This document shows positions 26,330 through 36,428 of a stretch of 64,000 bases of DNA, piece by piece. The stretch is taken from the NCBI RefSeq assembly GCF_900101605.1, contig NZ_FMUR01000005.1, positions 124,001-188,000 of the forward strand, given 5' to 3'. The notes under the pieces are model-generated. The model did not search any database and was not told the DNA's origin. It was given only the letters and a program-made list of their open reading frames with translations. The position numbers and the translations under genes are program-made. This stretch comes from Butyrivibrio hungatei (GTDB lineage Bacteria; Bacillota; Clostridia; Lachnospirales; Lachnospiraceae). Position 1 is the stretch's first letter. Every line of letters starts with the position of its first letter.

Positions 26330-26914
26330 ATGAAAATATTACTGTTTTGTTGTAAAGGTTTTGAAATGCTTGAGTTTGCGCCGTTTTATGATGTGGCAGG
26401 CTGGGCGAAGAGTGAGTATGGATATGATGTTGAGCTTGAAACATGCGGATTTGAACGCGAAGTGCCAAGTGCGTTCTGGAGAACCAGGATAAATACAGAT
26501 AAACTCATAGATGAAATAGATGTAAATGATTATGATGCACTTGCAATTCCCGGAGGAGATCATAATTTCGGCTTTTTCGAAGACGCATATGATGAGAGGT
26601 TTCTTGAACTTATCCGTAAGTTCAATGACTGCAGGAAAATTATCGCGAGTGTTTGCGTTGCGGCACTTCCTATAGGAAAGAGCGGAGCGCTTGCTGGAAG
26701 GAAAGGCACAACATATCATCTGTGTGACGCCTACAGGCAGAGAGAGCTCGCGGAATTTGGCGTAAATGTGATAAATGAACCTGTCGTGATCGATGACAAT
26801 ATCATAACATCGTACTGCCCGCAGACAGCTCCGCAGGTTGCTTTTGAGCTGCTTGAAAGACTTATTGGAGAGGAGAAGACAAATTTAATAAAAACCGGGA
26901 TGGGATATATCTGA
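26330..26914 (+). CDS. DJ-1/PfpI family protein
   Basis: A 194-residue class-I glutamine-amidotransferase-like fold. It shows the LAIPGGDHNFGFFED strand-turn near residue 70 and the nucleophile elbow IIASVCVAALPIGKSGAL near residue 105, where C109 is the likely catalytic cysteine. A histidine (in TTYHLCDAYRQRE, near residue 129) is in the right place for a catalytic partner. Members act as glyoxalase/deglycase-like, chaperone-like or nucleotide-processing enzymes; which applies here is unknown. GGAGCG precedes ATG. Confidence 0.85.
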   Translation: MKILLFCCKGFEMLEFAPFYDVAGWAKSEYGYDVELETCGFEREVPSAFWRTRINTDKLIDEIDVNDYDALAIPGGDHNFGFFEDAYDERFLELIRKFNDCRKIIASVCVAALPIGKSGALAGRKGTTYHLCDAYRQRELAEFGVNVINEPVVIDDNIITSYCPQTAPQVAFELLERLIGEEKTNLIKTGMGYI

Positions 26915-26999
26915 GAAAAAAAGTGTGCTGACACACTGACAATTGATTTCGTAGTTCAATAATTTATCAAATTGTCAACGTGCCAGCACTTTTTTTATT
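26915..26999 (+). terminator. Extended terminator hairpin
   Basis: An A-run plus GTG(TG)CTG at 26915-26930 pairs with CAGCAC plus T-run at about 26984-26996, enclosing an inner TGACAATTGAT/ATCAAATTGTCA stem. The 27000-27130 segment has further GCG-rich inverted repeats but no gene. Confidence 0.75.
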
Positions 27000-27200
27000 G
27001 AATTTCTCTGAAATTCCCTATTCAATAAAAACGCTCCGCTAAGGATGCGCAGCTCGCGGAAAAGAATATATTGTTTATGCAATCTGTTCGCGTGCGAGAA
27101 TATCGCAAGCGGCATTCTTTATTCTCGAAAAAAAGTTATACTTAATGTATGATTAAATAATCAGCAAAACACGTTTTATAGTTAAAAAGGAGACAAACGT

Positions 27201-30200
27201 ATGAAGAGACTCTTTAATGACGGCTGGAAGTTTTGGAAGTCTGAATATGGCACCGGATACGAGACTGCTTTAAAGAGTGCGGATAAGTTTACAAGTGTTG
27301 AGATTCCGCATGATTGGATGATTGAGGATCCTCATAATCTGTATGGTACAAATACCGGATGGTACAGCAACAGGTTTGAAGTAGTAAATCCTGATAAAAA
27401 GACATTTTTAATATTTGACGGTATCTACATGGACAGCATCGTGTACATAAACGGACAGGAAGTCGGTGAGTGGAAGAACGGGTATACGCAGTTTGTGCTT
27501 GATGTCTCCGATTATGTGAAAAAAGGCGAGAATGATATATATGTCGGTGTAAGATGCAGATATCCAAGTTCAAGATGGTACTCGGGCGCCGGAATTTACA
27601 GAAATGTATGGATAGATGAACTTGATGACACATATATACCTGAGAATGGCATTTATGTTCATTCCGAGAAAACGGGAAATGATTATAAGCTTACGATACA
27701 GACTGAAGTTTTGGGAACAAAGGCCGGAAAAGCGGAAGCGCTGTATAGGTTATTTGATGATGAGAACAGAGAAGTTGATTTAATCGGATCGGGAGGCGGA
27801 GAAGTTGACTTATTCGGACAGGCAGACGGTGAAGTTAAGTCGTTCGGACGGGGGAATGTAGGTGCCGAAGATAAAACGTGTGCATTGTCTAAACAGATAG
27901 ATTCAATCGGCGAAAAAGAGATTTCTTTTTTCATAAACGATCCTAAATTATGGAGCCCTGAGAATCCTAACCTTTATAAACTCGAAGTTATATTATCGAT
28001 AGATGGAAGGTGTATTCAGAAGAAAAAAATCAATATCGGCTTTAAAGATTTAAAGCTCGATTCGACGGAAGGCTTTTTTGTAAACGGAGAGCATACCAAG
28101 CTTCAAGGCGTTTGCATACACCACGATCTTGGCGCTCTCGGAGTTGCTTTTAATAAAAATGCAATGAGAAGACGATTATGCCAATTTAAGGAACTTGGTG
28201 TAAATGCGATCAGGCTTACGCACAATGTCTATGCTCCGGAGCTTCTTGATCTTGCGGATGAAATGGGCTTTTTTATCATATCGGAAGCGTTTGATATGTG
28301 GGAGAAAGCAAAGACGGAGTATGATTATGCGCAGTTTTGGAGAGACTTTCATGAGAAGGATACGGAGAGCTGGGTAAAACGCGACAGAAACCATGTCAGT
28401 GTGATCATGTGGAGTATCGGAAATGAAATTTATGACACTCATGCGTCCGAGCGCGGCGTTGAGATAACCAAAGAACTCAGGGGACTCGTTGAAAAATTCG
28501 ATCCTTTAAAGAATGCACTTGTTACGTCGGCTTCCAATTATATGCCGTGGGAAAATGCGCAGAAATGCGCTGATGAACTTGAAGTTGTAGGATATAACTA
28601 CGCTGAGAGATTATATGAGAAGCACCATGACAAGCATCCCGACTGGATCATATACGGAAGTGAGACTTATTCGCTTGTTCAGAGCAGAAATGTATATCAT
28701 TTTCCTCTTGGAGAAAAGATATTGATGGATACTGATCTTCAGTGTTCATCTCTTGGAAACAGCACAACAGGCTGGGGCGCTGAGAGCTTTGAATACGCAA
28801 TCTGCATTGACAGGGATCTTAAGTATTCGCTTGGTCAGTTTGTTTGGACGGGCTATGACTATATTGGCGAGCCTACGCCTTATCAGACCAAGAATTCATA
28901 TTTTGGACTTGTTGATACTGCGGGATTTAACAAGGATGCTTATTATGTATGGAAATCGGCGTGGGTGAGCTGTAAGAAGGATCCTTTTGTACATGTATTT
29001 CCGTACTGGGACTTTAATGAAGGCCAGCGCATTGATGTCAGGGTGGCGAGCAATTGCTGCAAGGTGGAGCTGTTCTTAAACGGAAAGAGCCTCGGCGCGC
29101 AGGAGCTTAGTAACAAAGTAGGAAGCGGCAATCATATTCTTGCAGACTACAGCGTGATATATGAAAAAGGAACACTTGAAGCTGTGGCATATGATGAAGT
29201 CGGCAACATAATTGCGAGGGATATTAGGAAATCCTTTGGAGATGTAGCTTCGATTACGGTAAAGGCGGATGCCGAGAATACATTTGGCGATCTTGTTTTT
29301 GCAGAAATAAGCGCTTTTGATGCAGACGGAAATCCTGTAGAAAATGCAAATAATTATGTACATGTTTCCGTAAAAGGCGGAAAGCTGATCGGTCTTGATA
29401 ACGGTGACAGCACTGATTATGACAGTTACAGATCAGATACAAGAAGACTTTTTGGCGGAAAACTCCTTGCCATTGTAAAGGCTGACAAAGAAGGAACGCC
29501 TGTTAAAGTTGATGCCGAGCTGCCGCAAAAGACAGATATAAGGACGATCAAGCTCTTTTCCGAAAAAGGACAGAAATTGAGCCCTGATGTGAAGTCGACC
29601 GTTGTCACGGCAGAAATCTTCCCTGCAAGCGCGCCTATGCAGAAGCTTAAATTCAGGGTGCTCAACAGAAAAGGGAAAGATACAAAACTTGCACAGGTAA
29701 GCGCAGACGGTAATAGAGCCATAATCACTGCATTGGGAGACGGATATTTTAAAATAAGATGCGAAGCATATAACGGCGCCGATTCTGCGAAAGTAATATC
29801 TGAGCTTGATTTTACAATCAAGGGAATCGGTGACTTGATCGCAGACGGCACTGAAAAAGAGCTTAGAACCTACACGGAAATATTGGCGCCTGAAGCAGAT
29901 TCAATCTACGGCGACAGCTTCCTTAAGTTAAATGATATTGTTCAGGGCATTGGAAACAATGTAACCGTGGGCTTTGGTATTCTTGATTTTGGAGACAAAG
30001 GAGCAAACAAAATTGTCATAACGGGAAGAGCAACAAAGGGAGCCAATACAATACATCTTCGCTTCTATGATGAAGAGAGCGGAAAAGAGGAGCGGGAATT
30101 ACTGGAATTCCCCGAAAATCAAGATTATGCTTCCGAAACTTTTGATATCGGAAACAGAAGCGGTAAGTGGGATGTGTCATTTATCTTCCTGCCCGGAAGC

Positions 30201-30236
30201 TATTTTGATTTTAGATCGTTTAAATTTTTAGAATAA
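27201..30236 (+). CDS. Glycoside hydrolase family 2 (beta-galactosidase-type)
   Basis: A 1011-residue enzyme hydrolysing beta-linked sugars, probably beta-galactosides or related. The N-terminal jelly roll has IPHDWMIEDPH and TGWYSNRFEV, then RYPSSRWYSGAGIYRNVW, then an Ig-like domain. The catalytic barrel has IRLTHNVYAPELLDLADEMG, VIMWSIGNEIYDTH (acid/base E near 409) and IIYGSETYS (nucleophile E near 488). Two or three beta domains follow. No signal peptide, so cytoplasmic. A threefold EVDL(I/F)G-type insertion interrupts the second domain near residues 190-215. Single gene with an AAAGGAG site and its own terminator. Confidence 0.92.
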   Translation: MKRLFNDGWKFWKSEYGTGYETALKSADKFTSVEIPHDWMIEDPHNLYGTNTGWYSNRFEVVNPDKKTFLIFDGIYMDSIVYINGQEVGEWKNGYTQFVLDVSDYVKKGENDIYVGVRCRYPSSRWYSGAGIYRNVWIDELDDTYIPENGIYVHSEKTGNDYKLTIQTEVLGTKAGKAEALYRLFDDENREVDLIGSGGGEVDLFGQADGEVKSFGRGNVGAEDKTCALSKQIDSIGEKEISFFINDPKLWSPENPNLYKLEVILSIDGRCIQKKKINIGFKDLKLDSTEGFFVNGEHTKLQGVCIHHDLGALGVAFNKNAMRRRLCQFKELGVNAIRLTHNVYAPELLDLADEMGFFIISEAFDMWEKAKTEYDYAQFWRDFHEKDTESWVKRDRNHVSVIMWSIGNEIYDTHASERGVEITKELRGLVEKFDPLKNALVTSASNYMPWENAQKCADELEVVGYNYAERLYEKHHDKHPDWIIYGSETYSLVQSRNVYHFPLGEKILMDTDLQCSSLGNSTTGWGAESFEYAICIDRDLKYSLGQFVWTGYDYIGEPTPYQTKNSYFGLVDTAGFNKDAYYVWKSAWVSCKKDPFVHVFPYWDFNEGQRIDVRVASNCCKVELFLNGKSLGAQELSNKVGSGNHILADYSVIYEKGTLEAVAYDEVGNIIARDIRKSFGDVASITVKADAENTFGDLVFAEISAFDADGNPVENANNYVHVSVKGGKLIGLDNGDSTDYDSYRSDTRRLFGGKLLAIVKADKEGTPVKVDAELPQKTDIRTIKLFSEKGQKLSPDVKSTVVTAEIFPASAPMQKLKFRVLNRKGKDTKLAQVSADGNRAIITALGDGYFKIRCEAYNGADSAKVISELDFTIKGIGDLIADGTEKELRTYTEILAPEADSIYGDSFLKLNDIVQGIGNNVTVGFGILDFGDKGANKIVITGRATKGANTIHLRFYDEESGKEERELLEFPENQDYASETFDIGNRSGKWDVSFIFLPGSYFDFRSFKFLE

Positions 30237-30279
30237 GATACTGCATAAATCTCATGAACAAAATGGGAGATATTTACAG

Positions 30280-30314
30280 CAAATGTCCGCGTGTCGCGGA
30301 CATTTGTTTTTTTA
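30280..30314 (+). terminator. Terminator of the GH2 gene
   Basis: CAAATGTCCGCG (30280-30291) pairs perfectly with CGCGGACATTTG (30295-30306) and is followed by a T run. Confidence 0.9.
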
Positions 30315-30443
30315 CACAATAAATCAACTTAAACCAATTAAGATTTGAGCAATATTTTACATTGTTTTTGAAAGTCTCTTATGTTAAGTTGTGATTATAA
30401 TTTTTTGTACTTTACTATGAAAAAGTGGGAAGGATAAATAAAT

Positions 30444-31829
30444 ATGGCACAGCTTTGGGGAGGCAGATTCACCGGCAGCATAAATGAACTGGCTTGGAAT
30501 TTTAATGCATCCATCAGTTTTGACAAGAGATTTTTGGAACAGGATGTCAGAGGCAGCAAGGCACATGCGACTATGCTTGCCAAGCAGAACATCATTTCCG
30601 AAGAAGAGAAGAAACTCATAACTGAGGGACTTGATTCTATTTTAGAGGACGTTAAGGCCGGAAAACTTGAGATAACAAGCAAATATGAGGATATTCACAG
30701 TTTCCTTGAGGCTAATCTTATAGACAGAGTCGGAGATGCGGGAAAGAAGGTTCATACCGGACGAAGCAGAAACGATCAGGTCGCTCTTGATATGAGACTT
30801 TATGCAAGAGGCGAAGTTGAGCACATGGCAGATCTTTTGAACAATATGCTCGTTACGCTTCTTGATATTATGAAAGCGAATACCGAGACCTATATGCCCG
30901 GTTTTACGCATCTTCAGAAAGCACAACCCGTTACACTCGCACACCATGTGGGTGCATATTTTGAAATGTTTAAAAGAGACCTTCTGAGAATGAAGGATAT
31001 ACGCGAGAGGATGAATTATTGTCCGCTCGGAGCGGGAGCGCTTGCGGGAACGACATATCCGCTTGACAGAGATTACACTGCGGAGCTTCTTGATTTTTAC
31101 GGACCGACACTTAACAGTATGGATTCCGTATCAGACAGAGATTATCTTATTGAGTTCCTTGCAGCTCTTTCGACTGTAATGATGCATCTTTCAAGATTCA
31201 GCGAAGAGATCATCATCTGGAACTCTAACGAATACAGATTTGTTGACATTGATGATGCATATTCTACTGGAAGCAGCATCATGCCTCAGAAGAAGAACCC
31301 CGATATCGCGGAACTTGTAAGAGGAAAGACCGGAAGAGTTTACGGAGACCTCATGTCGCTTCTTACAACGATGAAGGGAATCCCGCTTGCATACAACAAG
31401 GATATGCAGGAGGACAAGGAGGCTGCGTTTGATGCCATTGATACGGCTTCAAATTGCCTGACTCTTTTTACCGACATGTTAAGGACACTCAAGTTCAACA
31501 AAGAGAACATGGAAAAGAGTGCGATGATGGGCTTTACAAATGCCACTGATGCGGCAGATTACCTCGTTGTTAAGGGTATGCCTTTCAGAGATGCACATTC
31601 CGTTATCGGAAGACTTGTTCTTCATTGCATAGATAAAAAGTGTGCGATAGACGATCTTAAGATTGATGAACTTAAGAGCTTTTCGGAGCTTTTTGACGAA
31701 GACATCTATGATGCGATCAGTCTTGAGACTTGTGTAAACAAGAGGCTTACGGTCGGAGCACCGAGCCCTGTTGTAATGAAAAAAGTAATTGATGTTAATG
31801 AAGCTTTTTTAAAAGAATTTAAGCTTTAA
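30444..31829 (+). CDS. argH: Argininosuccinate lyase
   Basis: A 461-residue cytoplasmic enzyme splitting argininosuccinate into arginine and fumarate, last step of arginine synthesis. Diagnostic segments: LWGGRFTG at the N-terminus, VHTGRSRNDQVALDMRL near residue 107, TPGFTHLQKAQPVTLAHH near 155, and the superfamily signature GSSIMPQKKNPDIAELVRGK near 278. Length is standard. It is followed after 23 bases by asd on the same strand; an AGGATAAATAA leader with only a modest ribosome binding site precedes ATG. Confidence 0.96.
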   Translation: MAQLWGGRFTGSINELAWNFNASISFDKRFLEQDVRGSKAHATMLAKQNIISEEEKKLITEGLDSILEDVKAGKLEITSKYEDIHSFLEANLIDRVGDAGKKVHTGRSRNDQVALDMRLYARGEVEHMADLLNNMLVTLLDIMKANTETYMPGFTHLQKAQPVTLAHHVGAYFEMFKRDLLRMKDIRERMNYCPLGAGALAGTTYPLDRDYTAELLDFYGPTLNSMDSVSDRDYLIEFLAALSTVMMHLSRFSEEIIIWNSNEYRFVDIDDAYSTGSSIMPQKKNPDIAELVRGKTGRVYGDLMSLLTTMKGIPLAYNKDMQEDKEAAFDAIDTASNCLTLFTDMLRTLKFNKENMEKSAMMGFTNATDAADYLVVKGMPFRDAHSVIGRLVLHCIDKKCAIDDLKIDELKSFSELFDEDIYDAISLETCVNKRLTVGAPSPVVMKKVIDVNEAFLKEFKL

Positions 31830-31852
31830 TATATGATAACTAGGAGGACATT

Positions 31853-32938
31853 ATGAGCGAGAAATTGAAGGTTGCGGTACTTGGCGGAACAGGAATGGTA
31901 GGACAGAGATTTATTGATATTATCAAGGATCATCCCTGGTTTGAAGTTACAACAATTGCTGCAAGCCCAAGAAGTGCAGGACAGACATACGAAGAGGCTG
32001 TAGGAAACAGATGGAAGATGGACGGACCTATTCCCGATTCCATTAAGAACATCGTTATCAAGGACGTTACAGATGTAAAGGGCGTTTCAGAGGACGTTGA
32101 CTTTGTTCTTTCAGCAGTAAATATGTCAAAGGATGAGATCAAGGCTATCGAGGAAGAGTATGCCAAGACAGAGACTCCTGTAGTTTCAAATAACAGCGCA
32201 CACAGATGGACTCCCGATGTTCCTATGATCATCCCTGAGATCAACCCTGAGCACATGGATGTTATCGAGTTCCAGAAAAAGAGACTCGGAACAACAAAGG
32301 GATTCATCGCAGTTAAGCCCAACTGCTCAATCCAGAGCTACACACCCGCTCTTACAGCATGGAAAGAGTTTGAGCCTTACGAGGTAGTTGCTACAACATA
32401 TCAGGCTATTTCAGGTGCGGGCAAGAACTTTGACGAGTGGCCGGAGATGGTTGGAAACGTTATTCCTTTCATTTCAGGTGAAGAAGAGAAGTCAGAGAAA
32501 GAGCCGCTCAGAATCTGGGGTAAGGTTGAGAACGGTGTTATCGTTCCTGCCGATGATGTTAAGATTACATGCCAGTGCATCAGAATCCCTGTACTTTACG
32601 GTCATACAGCTGCTGCTTTCGTTAAGTTCAAGAAGAATCCTACAAAGGAACAGCTTATCGAGAAGCTTGAGAAGTTCTCGGGACTTCCTCAGGAGCTTAA
32701 GCTTCCCAGCGCTCCCAAGCAGTTTATTCAGTATATGCAGGAAGATAACAGACCTCAGATCACACTTGACGTTAACTATGAGAACGGCATGGGTGTAAGC
32801 ATCGGACGTATCCGTGAGGATTCTGTTTATGATTGGAAATTTGTAGGTCTTTCACACAATACACTTCGCGGCGCTGCAGGTGGTGCGGTTGAGTGTGCAG
32901 AGCTCTTGAAGGCAAGCGGATTTATTAACAAAAAGTGA
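31853..32938 (+). CDS. asd: Aspartate-semialdehyde dehydrogenase
   Basis: A 361-residue NADPH enzyme reducing aspartyl phosphate to the semialdehyde, at the branch to lysine, threonine and methionine. The N-terminus VAVLGGTGMVGQRFIDII is the Rossmann nucleotide site, KPNCSIQSYTPAL holds the catalytic cysteine (about C158), and RIPVLYGHTAAAFVKF holds the catalytic histidine region. The pattern and length match the archaeal/fungal-type subgroup rather than the classic E. coli-type enzyme. A TAGGAGG site precedes ATG. Codon use is strongly biased, consistent with high expression. Confidence 0.93.
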   Translation: MSEKLKVAVLGGTGMVGQRFIDIIKDHPWFEVTTIAASPRSAGQTYEEAVGNRWKMDGPIPDSIKNIVIKDVTDVKGVSEDVDFVLSAVNMSKDEIKAIEEEYAKTETPVVSNNSAHRWTPDVPMIIPEINPEHMDVIEFQKKRLGTTKGFIAVKPNCSIQSYTPALTAWKEFEPYEVVATTYQAISGAGKNFDEWPEMVGNVIPFISGEEEKSEKEPLRIWGKVENGVIVPADDVKITCQCIRIPVLYGHTAAAFVKFKKNPTKEQLIEKLEKFSGLPQELKLPSAPKQFIQYMQEDNRPQITLDVNYENGMGVSIGRIREDSVYDWKFVGLSHNTLRGAAGGAVECAELLKASGFINKK

Positions 32939-32955
32939 TAAAGATAAAGTAAAGT

Positions 32956-34332
32956 ATGGAAGAGCAGAGACAGGACGATTTAAGTTTTTTAAACAGATAT
33001 TATGAGAGTGGTTTGTCCAATATTCTTGTTGTCTACGGACACAGAAATATTGAACAGGATGCTTTTCTTATGAAATTCATGGAAAACAGAAAGAGCTTTT
33101 TCTATTCGGCGCGTTCCGCGTCGGGTAGAGAACAGCTCAGGCTGTGGACCGAAGAGTTAAAAAACGACGGGATTGTTGCGGATAAAATAGACAGCTATTA
33201 CAATCTGTTTGGTATTTGCGCCGATTCTGTCGGAAGAGTTCCTGTTGTTTTTGTGATCAGAAATTTTGAGAACATTTTAAAGACAGATCAGACATTTATG
33301 AGTCAGTTGACAGATTACATTGAAAAGAACGGTAAGTTCAAGCAGATACTTGTTCTTCTTGTAAGTTGCGATGTCAACTGGGTTGAAAACAGTATGGTGG
33401 CAAGTCTTGGGAATCTTGCGGCAAATATCGCGGGATTTAGGAAGATAAAGCCACTTCCGTTTTCTGACCTCAGATCTTTTTATCCCGGAATGTCCTATAA
33501 GGATGCGGTGATGACGTATTCGGTGCTCGGAGGACAGACCGGACTGTGGAAATATTTTGACGGTTCGCTTTCTTTTAAAGAGAACGTTTGTAAGAATATT
33601 TTGAATAAGGATTCTTTTCTCTATGGTGAGGCGCAGAGGCTCACATCGGAGAATCTTAGGGAGACTTCTGTTTATCACACGATCCTTTCCGTGATGGCAA
33701 GAGGCATCAATAAGCTCAATGATATATATCATGAGACGGGGTTCTCGAGAGCAAAGATTTCTGTTTATCTCAAGACTTTGATAAATCACGATTTTGCCTA
33801 TAAAGCATATTCGTTTGGAAATGTGGGAAGAGAAAATGTTGTTAAGGGTGTGTACAAGATAGCCGATCCCCTTATGGATTTCTACTTCAGTTTCATCTTC
33901 CCGAATGAAAGTAATCTTATGCGGATGCCTGCCGAAAGATTTTATGATATATTTATATCTGCAGGAATTCAAAATTATGCTGCGGAGCATTTTAAGTCTG
34001 TTTGCCGCGAATATATCTTGCACTGCGACGAGAAAGGTCTTTTTCCTTTTGAGATAGAGGAAGAAGGAGAGTGGCTCGGTAAAGAGGGCAGTCTTGATAT
34101 TATCGTCCAGAGCGATGTCGGAGATACGGCGATCGGAATGTGCTGTTGGCAGAGACAGGCTACACATGATGACCTAATAAGCATAGAGTCCTGCGCAAAA
34201 AAAGCAAGACTTGAGGGAGATTATTACTATTTCTTTTCAACTGTGGGATTCGATGCGTGGCTGCAGGATGCAGCAATGAAGCCCGAAAGTAAGATACGGT
34301 TGATTGGGATAGACGAACTTACGAATGGCTAA
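32956..34332 (+). CDS. AAA-like protein with degenerate P-loop and C-terminal DUF234-like domain
   Basis: A 458-residue protein with the layout of archaeal-type AAA ATPases carrying a C-terminal DUF234 domain: an N-terminal NTPase fold, a winged-helix region near residues 235-300 (TGFSRAKISVYLKTL) and a C-terminal nuclease-fold domain with WLGKEGSLDIIVQ and a following CCWQ strand. The expected GxxxxGK(T/S) loop reads GHRNIEQD (28-35) and the Walker B strand reads VVFVIRNFENIL without the usual DE pair. ATP hydrolysis is therefore doubtful while the nuclease-like D and W positions remain. It overlaps topB by 8 bases and follows asd by 17. Confidence 0.72.
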   Translation: MEEQRQDDLSFLNRYYESGLSNILVVYGHRNIEQDAFLMKFMENRKSFFYSARSASGREQLRLWTEELKNDGIVADKIDSYYNLFGICADSVGRVPVVFVIRNFENILKTDQTFMSQLTDYIEKNGKFKQILVLLVSCDVNWVENSMVASLGNLAANIAGFRKIKPLPFSDLRSFYPGMSYKDAVMTYSVLGGQTGLWKYFDGSLSFKENVCKNILNKDSFLYGEAQRLTSENLRETSVYHTILSVMARGINKLNDIYHETGFSRAKISVYLKTLINHDFAYKAYSFGNVGRENVVKGVYKIADPLMDFYFSFIFPNESNLMRMPAERFYDIFISAGIQNYAAEHFKSVCREYILHCDEKGLFPFEIEEEGEWLGKEGSLDIIVQSDVGDTAIGMCCWQRQATHDDLISIESCAKKARLEGDYYYFFSTVGFDAWLQDAAMKPESKIRLIGIDELTNG

Positions 34333-36427
34333 ACAGGTTTATATAGCGGAAAAACCAAGTGTTGCTCAGGCATTTGCCTCGGCGATGAAAATAAATTTTA
34401 CCAGGAGAGACGGTTACCTTGAGTCGGACACCGCCATCGTTACATGGTGTGTCGGACATCTGGTAACCATGAGCTATCCTGAGGTCTATGACGAAAAATA
34501 TAAAAGGTGGTCTTTGGACACACTTCCTTTTATTCCGGAAACCTTCAAATATGAGGTCATCGGAAATGTCTCAAAACAATTCAAGATAGTAAAAGAACTG
34601 CTTAACAGAGAAGATGTTGATACGATATATATCTGTACCGACTCGGGACGCGAGGGTGAGTATATATATCGTCTTGTTGATATGCAGGCAAATGTAAAAG
34701 ACAAGAAACGAAAGAGGGTTTGGATCGACTCGCAGACGGAAGATGAGATTCTGCGCGGAATCAGAGAAGCGAAGGATGACAGCGAGTATGACAATCTCGG
34801 AGCGTCCGCGTTCCTCAGGGCAAAAGAGGATTACCTCATGGGTATCAATTTCTCCAGAGCCCTTACTTTGAAATATGCCTACTCCATCAAGAACTATCTC
34901 AATATAGAAAAATGTGTTGTTTCGGTCGGACGAGTAATGACCTGCGTTTTGGGAATTGTCGTTGAGAGGGAGAGGGAGATAAGAGAATTTGTTAAGACTC
35001 CTTTTTACCGTGTTATTTCCAAGGTCGATATAGCGGGCAAAAAATGTGATGCAGAGTGGAGAGTTACGGACGATTCCAAGTACAATGGCTCTTTTGATCT
35101 GTACAGTGAAAAGGGCTTTAAGACAAAAGAGGGTGCAGAGAAGCTGATAAAAGCGCTCGGAGAGACTCCTGTCAGTGCATCGGTACTTAAGTGTGAGAAG
35201 AAAAAAGAAGCCAAAAATCCGCCTCTTTTGTACAATCTTGCGGAGCTTCAAAATGACTGCTCGAGATTTTTTAAGATAAGTCCTGACGAAACGCTTGCCG
35301 TGGCTCAGGAACTCTACGAGAAGAAGCTCACGACTTATCCGAGAACGGACGCCAGAGTTATGTCATCTGCGATTGCCAAAGTGATAGATAAGAATATCGG
35401 CGGACTTTTTGCATATGAACCGTGTGCGATATTTGCAAAGTCGATATTACAGCACGAAGCGCACAAGGGCATTGAGAAGACCAGATACGTAAACGATAAG
35501 GCTATAACCGACCACTATGCGATAATACCGACAGGTCAGGGATTATCGGCGCTTCAGGGACTTAGCCCGACATCGGCTAAGGTCTATGAGATAATAGTAA
35601 GAAGGTTTCTGGCTGTTTTTTACCCACCTGCGAATTATCAGAAGGTTGCGCTTGAGCTTGCGATGGACAATAAGGAAGAAGAGGGCAAGAAAGAACATTT
35701 TTTTGCAAACTTCAAGATACTTACGCAGAAGGGCTATCTTCACGTGATGGATTATTCTTTTTTCAAGGATAAAGATAAGAATAAAAAAGCGGACGATGAA
35801 AAAGAAAACGAGAGCGAAGACGAGACCGTAACGGATGAGGAGCTCTTTGAACATCTTCAGAAGCTTAAGAAGAACGATGTTCTTAATGCTGAATCTTTTG
35901 AACTTAAGGAAGGTGAGACAACACCGCCAAAGCGCTATAACTCTGGTACGATGATCCTTACGATGGAGAATGCGGGACAGTTTATCGAAGATGAGGAGCT
36001 TAGAGCGCAGATAAAGGGTTCGGGAATAGGTACGAGCGCTACGAGAGCGGGAATACTCACGAAACTTGTAAATATTAAGTATCTTAATCTGAATAAAAAG
36101 ACGCAGATAATAACGCCTACGCAGCTTGGTGAGATGATATATGAGACTGTTGCGTGTTCCATGAAGCCTATGCTGAATCCGGCACTTACGGCAAGCTGGG
36201 AAAAGGGACTTACAGGCGTTGCGGAAGGTACGATTTCTGAAAAAGAATATATGGAAAAGCTTGATGATTTTGTGAGCAAGCGAACGAATCTTGTAAAGCA
36301 AAATGATTACAGAAGGCTGTTGCTTTCGAGATTTGATTATGTTTCGACCAATTATAAAAAGGCTGAGCAAAAGAAAGGTTCAGCCAAGAAAAGTACTAAA
36401 AAGAAAAATACGGTAACGGAGGCGTGA
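34325..36427 (+). CDS. topB: DNA topoisomerase III (type IA)
   Basis: A 700-residue type IA topoisomerase that relaxes or decatenates negatively supercoiled DNA through a 5'-phosphotyrosine. The TOPRIM domain has YIAEKPSVAQAFA at the start and ICTDSGREGEYIYR near residue 100. The catalytic tyrosine is in KKLTTYPRTDAR (about Y337). GSGIGTSATRAGILTKL near 565 is typical of TopB. A highly charged insertion (lysine/aspartate/glutamate-rich, about 480-510) and a lysine-rich tail replace zinc fingers. Its start lies inside the end of the AAA-like gene. Confidence 0.92.
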   Translation: MAKQVYIAEKPSVAQAFASAMKINFTRRDGYLESDTAIVTWCVGHLVTMSYPEVYDEKYKRWSLDTLPFIPETFKYEVIGNVSKQFKIVKELLNREDVDTIYICTDSGREGEYIYRLVDMQANVKDKKRKRVWIDSQTEDEILRGIREAKDDSEYDNLGASAFLRAKEDYLMGINFSRALTLKYAYSIKNYLNIEKCVVSVGRVMTCVLGIVVEREREIREFVKTPFYRVISKVDIAGKKCDAEWRVTDDSKYNGSFDLYSEKGFKTKEGAEKLIKALGETPVSASVLKCEKKKEAKNPPLLYNLAELQNDCSRFFKISPDETLAVAQELYEKKLTTYPRTDARVMSSAIAKVIDKNIGGLFAYEPCAIFAKSILQHEAHKGIEKTRYVNDKAITDHYAIIPTGQGLSALQGLSPTSAKVYEIIVRRFLAVFYPPANYQKVALELAMDNKEEEGKKEHFFANFKILTQKGYLHVMDYSFFKDKDKNKKADDEKENESEDETVTDEELFEHLQKLKKNDVLNAESFELKEGETTPPKRYNSGTMILTMENAGQFIEDEELRAQIKGSGIGTSATRAGILTKLVNIKYLNLNKKTQIITPTQLGEMIYETVACSMKPMLNPALTASWEKGLTGVAEGTISEKEYMEKLDDFVSKRTNLVKQNDYRRLLLSRFDYVSTNYKKAEQKKGSAKKSTKKKNTVTEA

Positions 36428-36428
36428 A

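Noticed and set aside
33277-34167. 296-residue minus-strand frame opposite the AAA-like gene
   Set aside because: No start signal, no recognisable motif, and the plus-strand gene is supported by ribosome binding site, domain order and coupling to topB.
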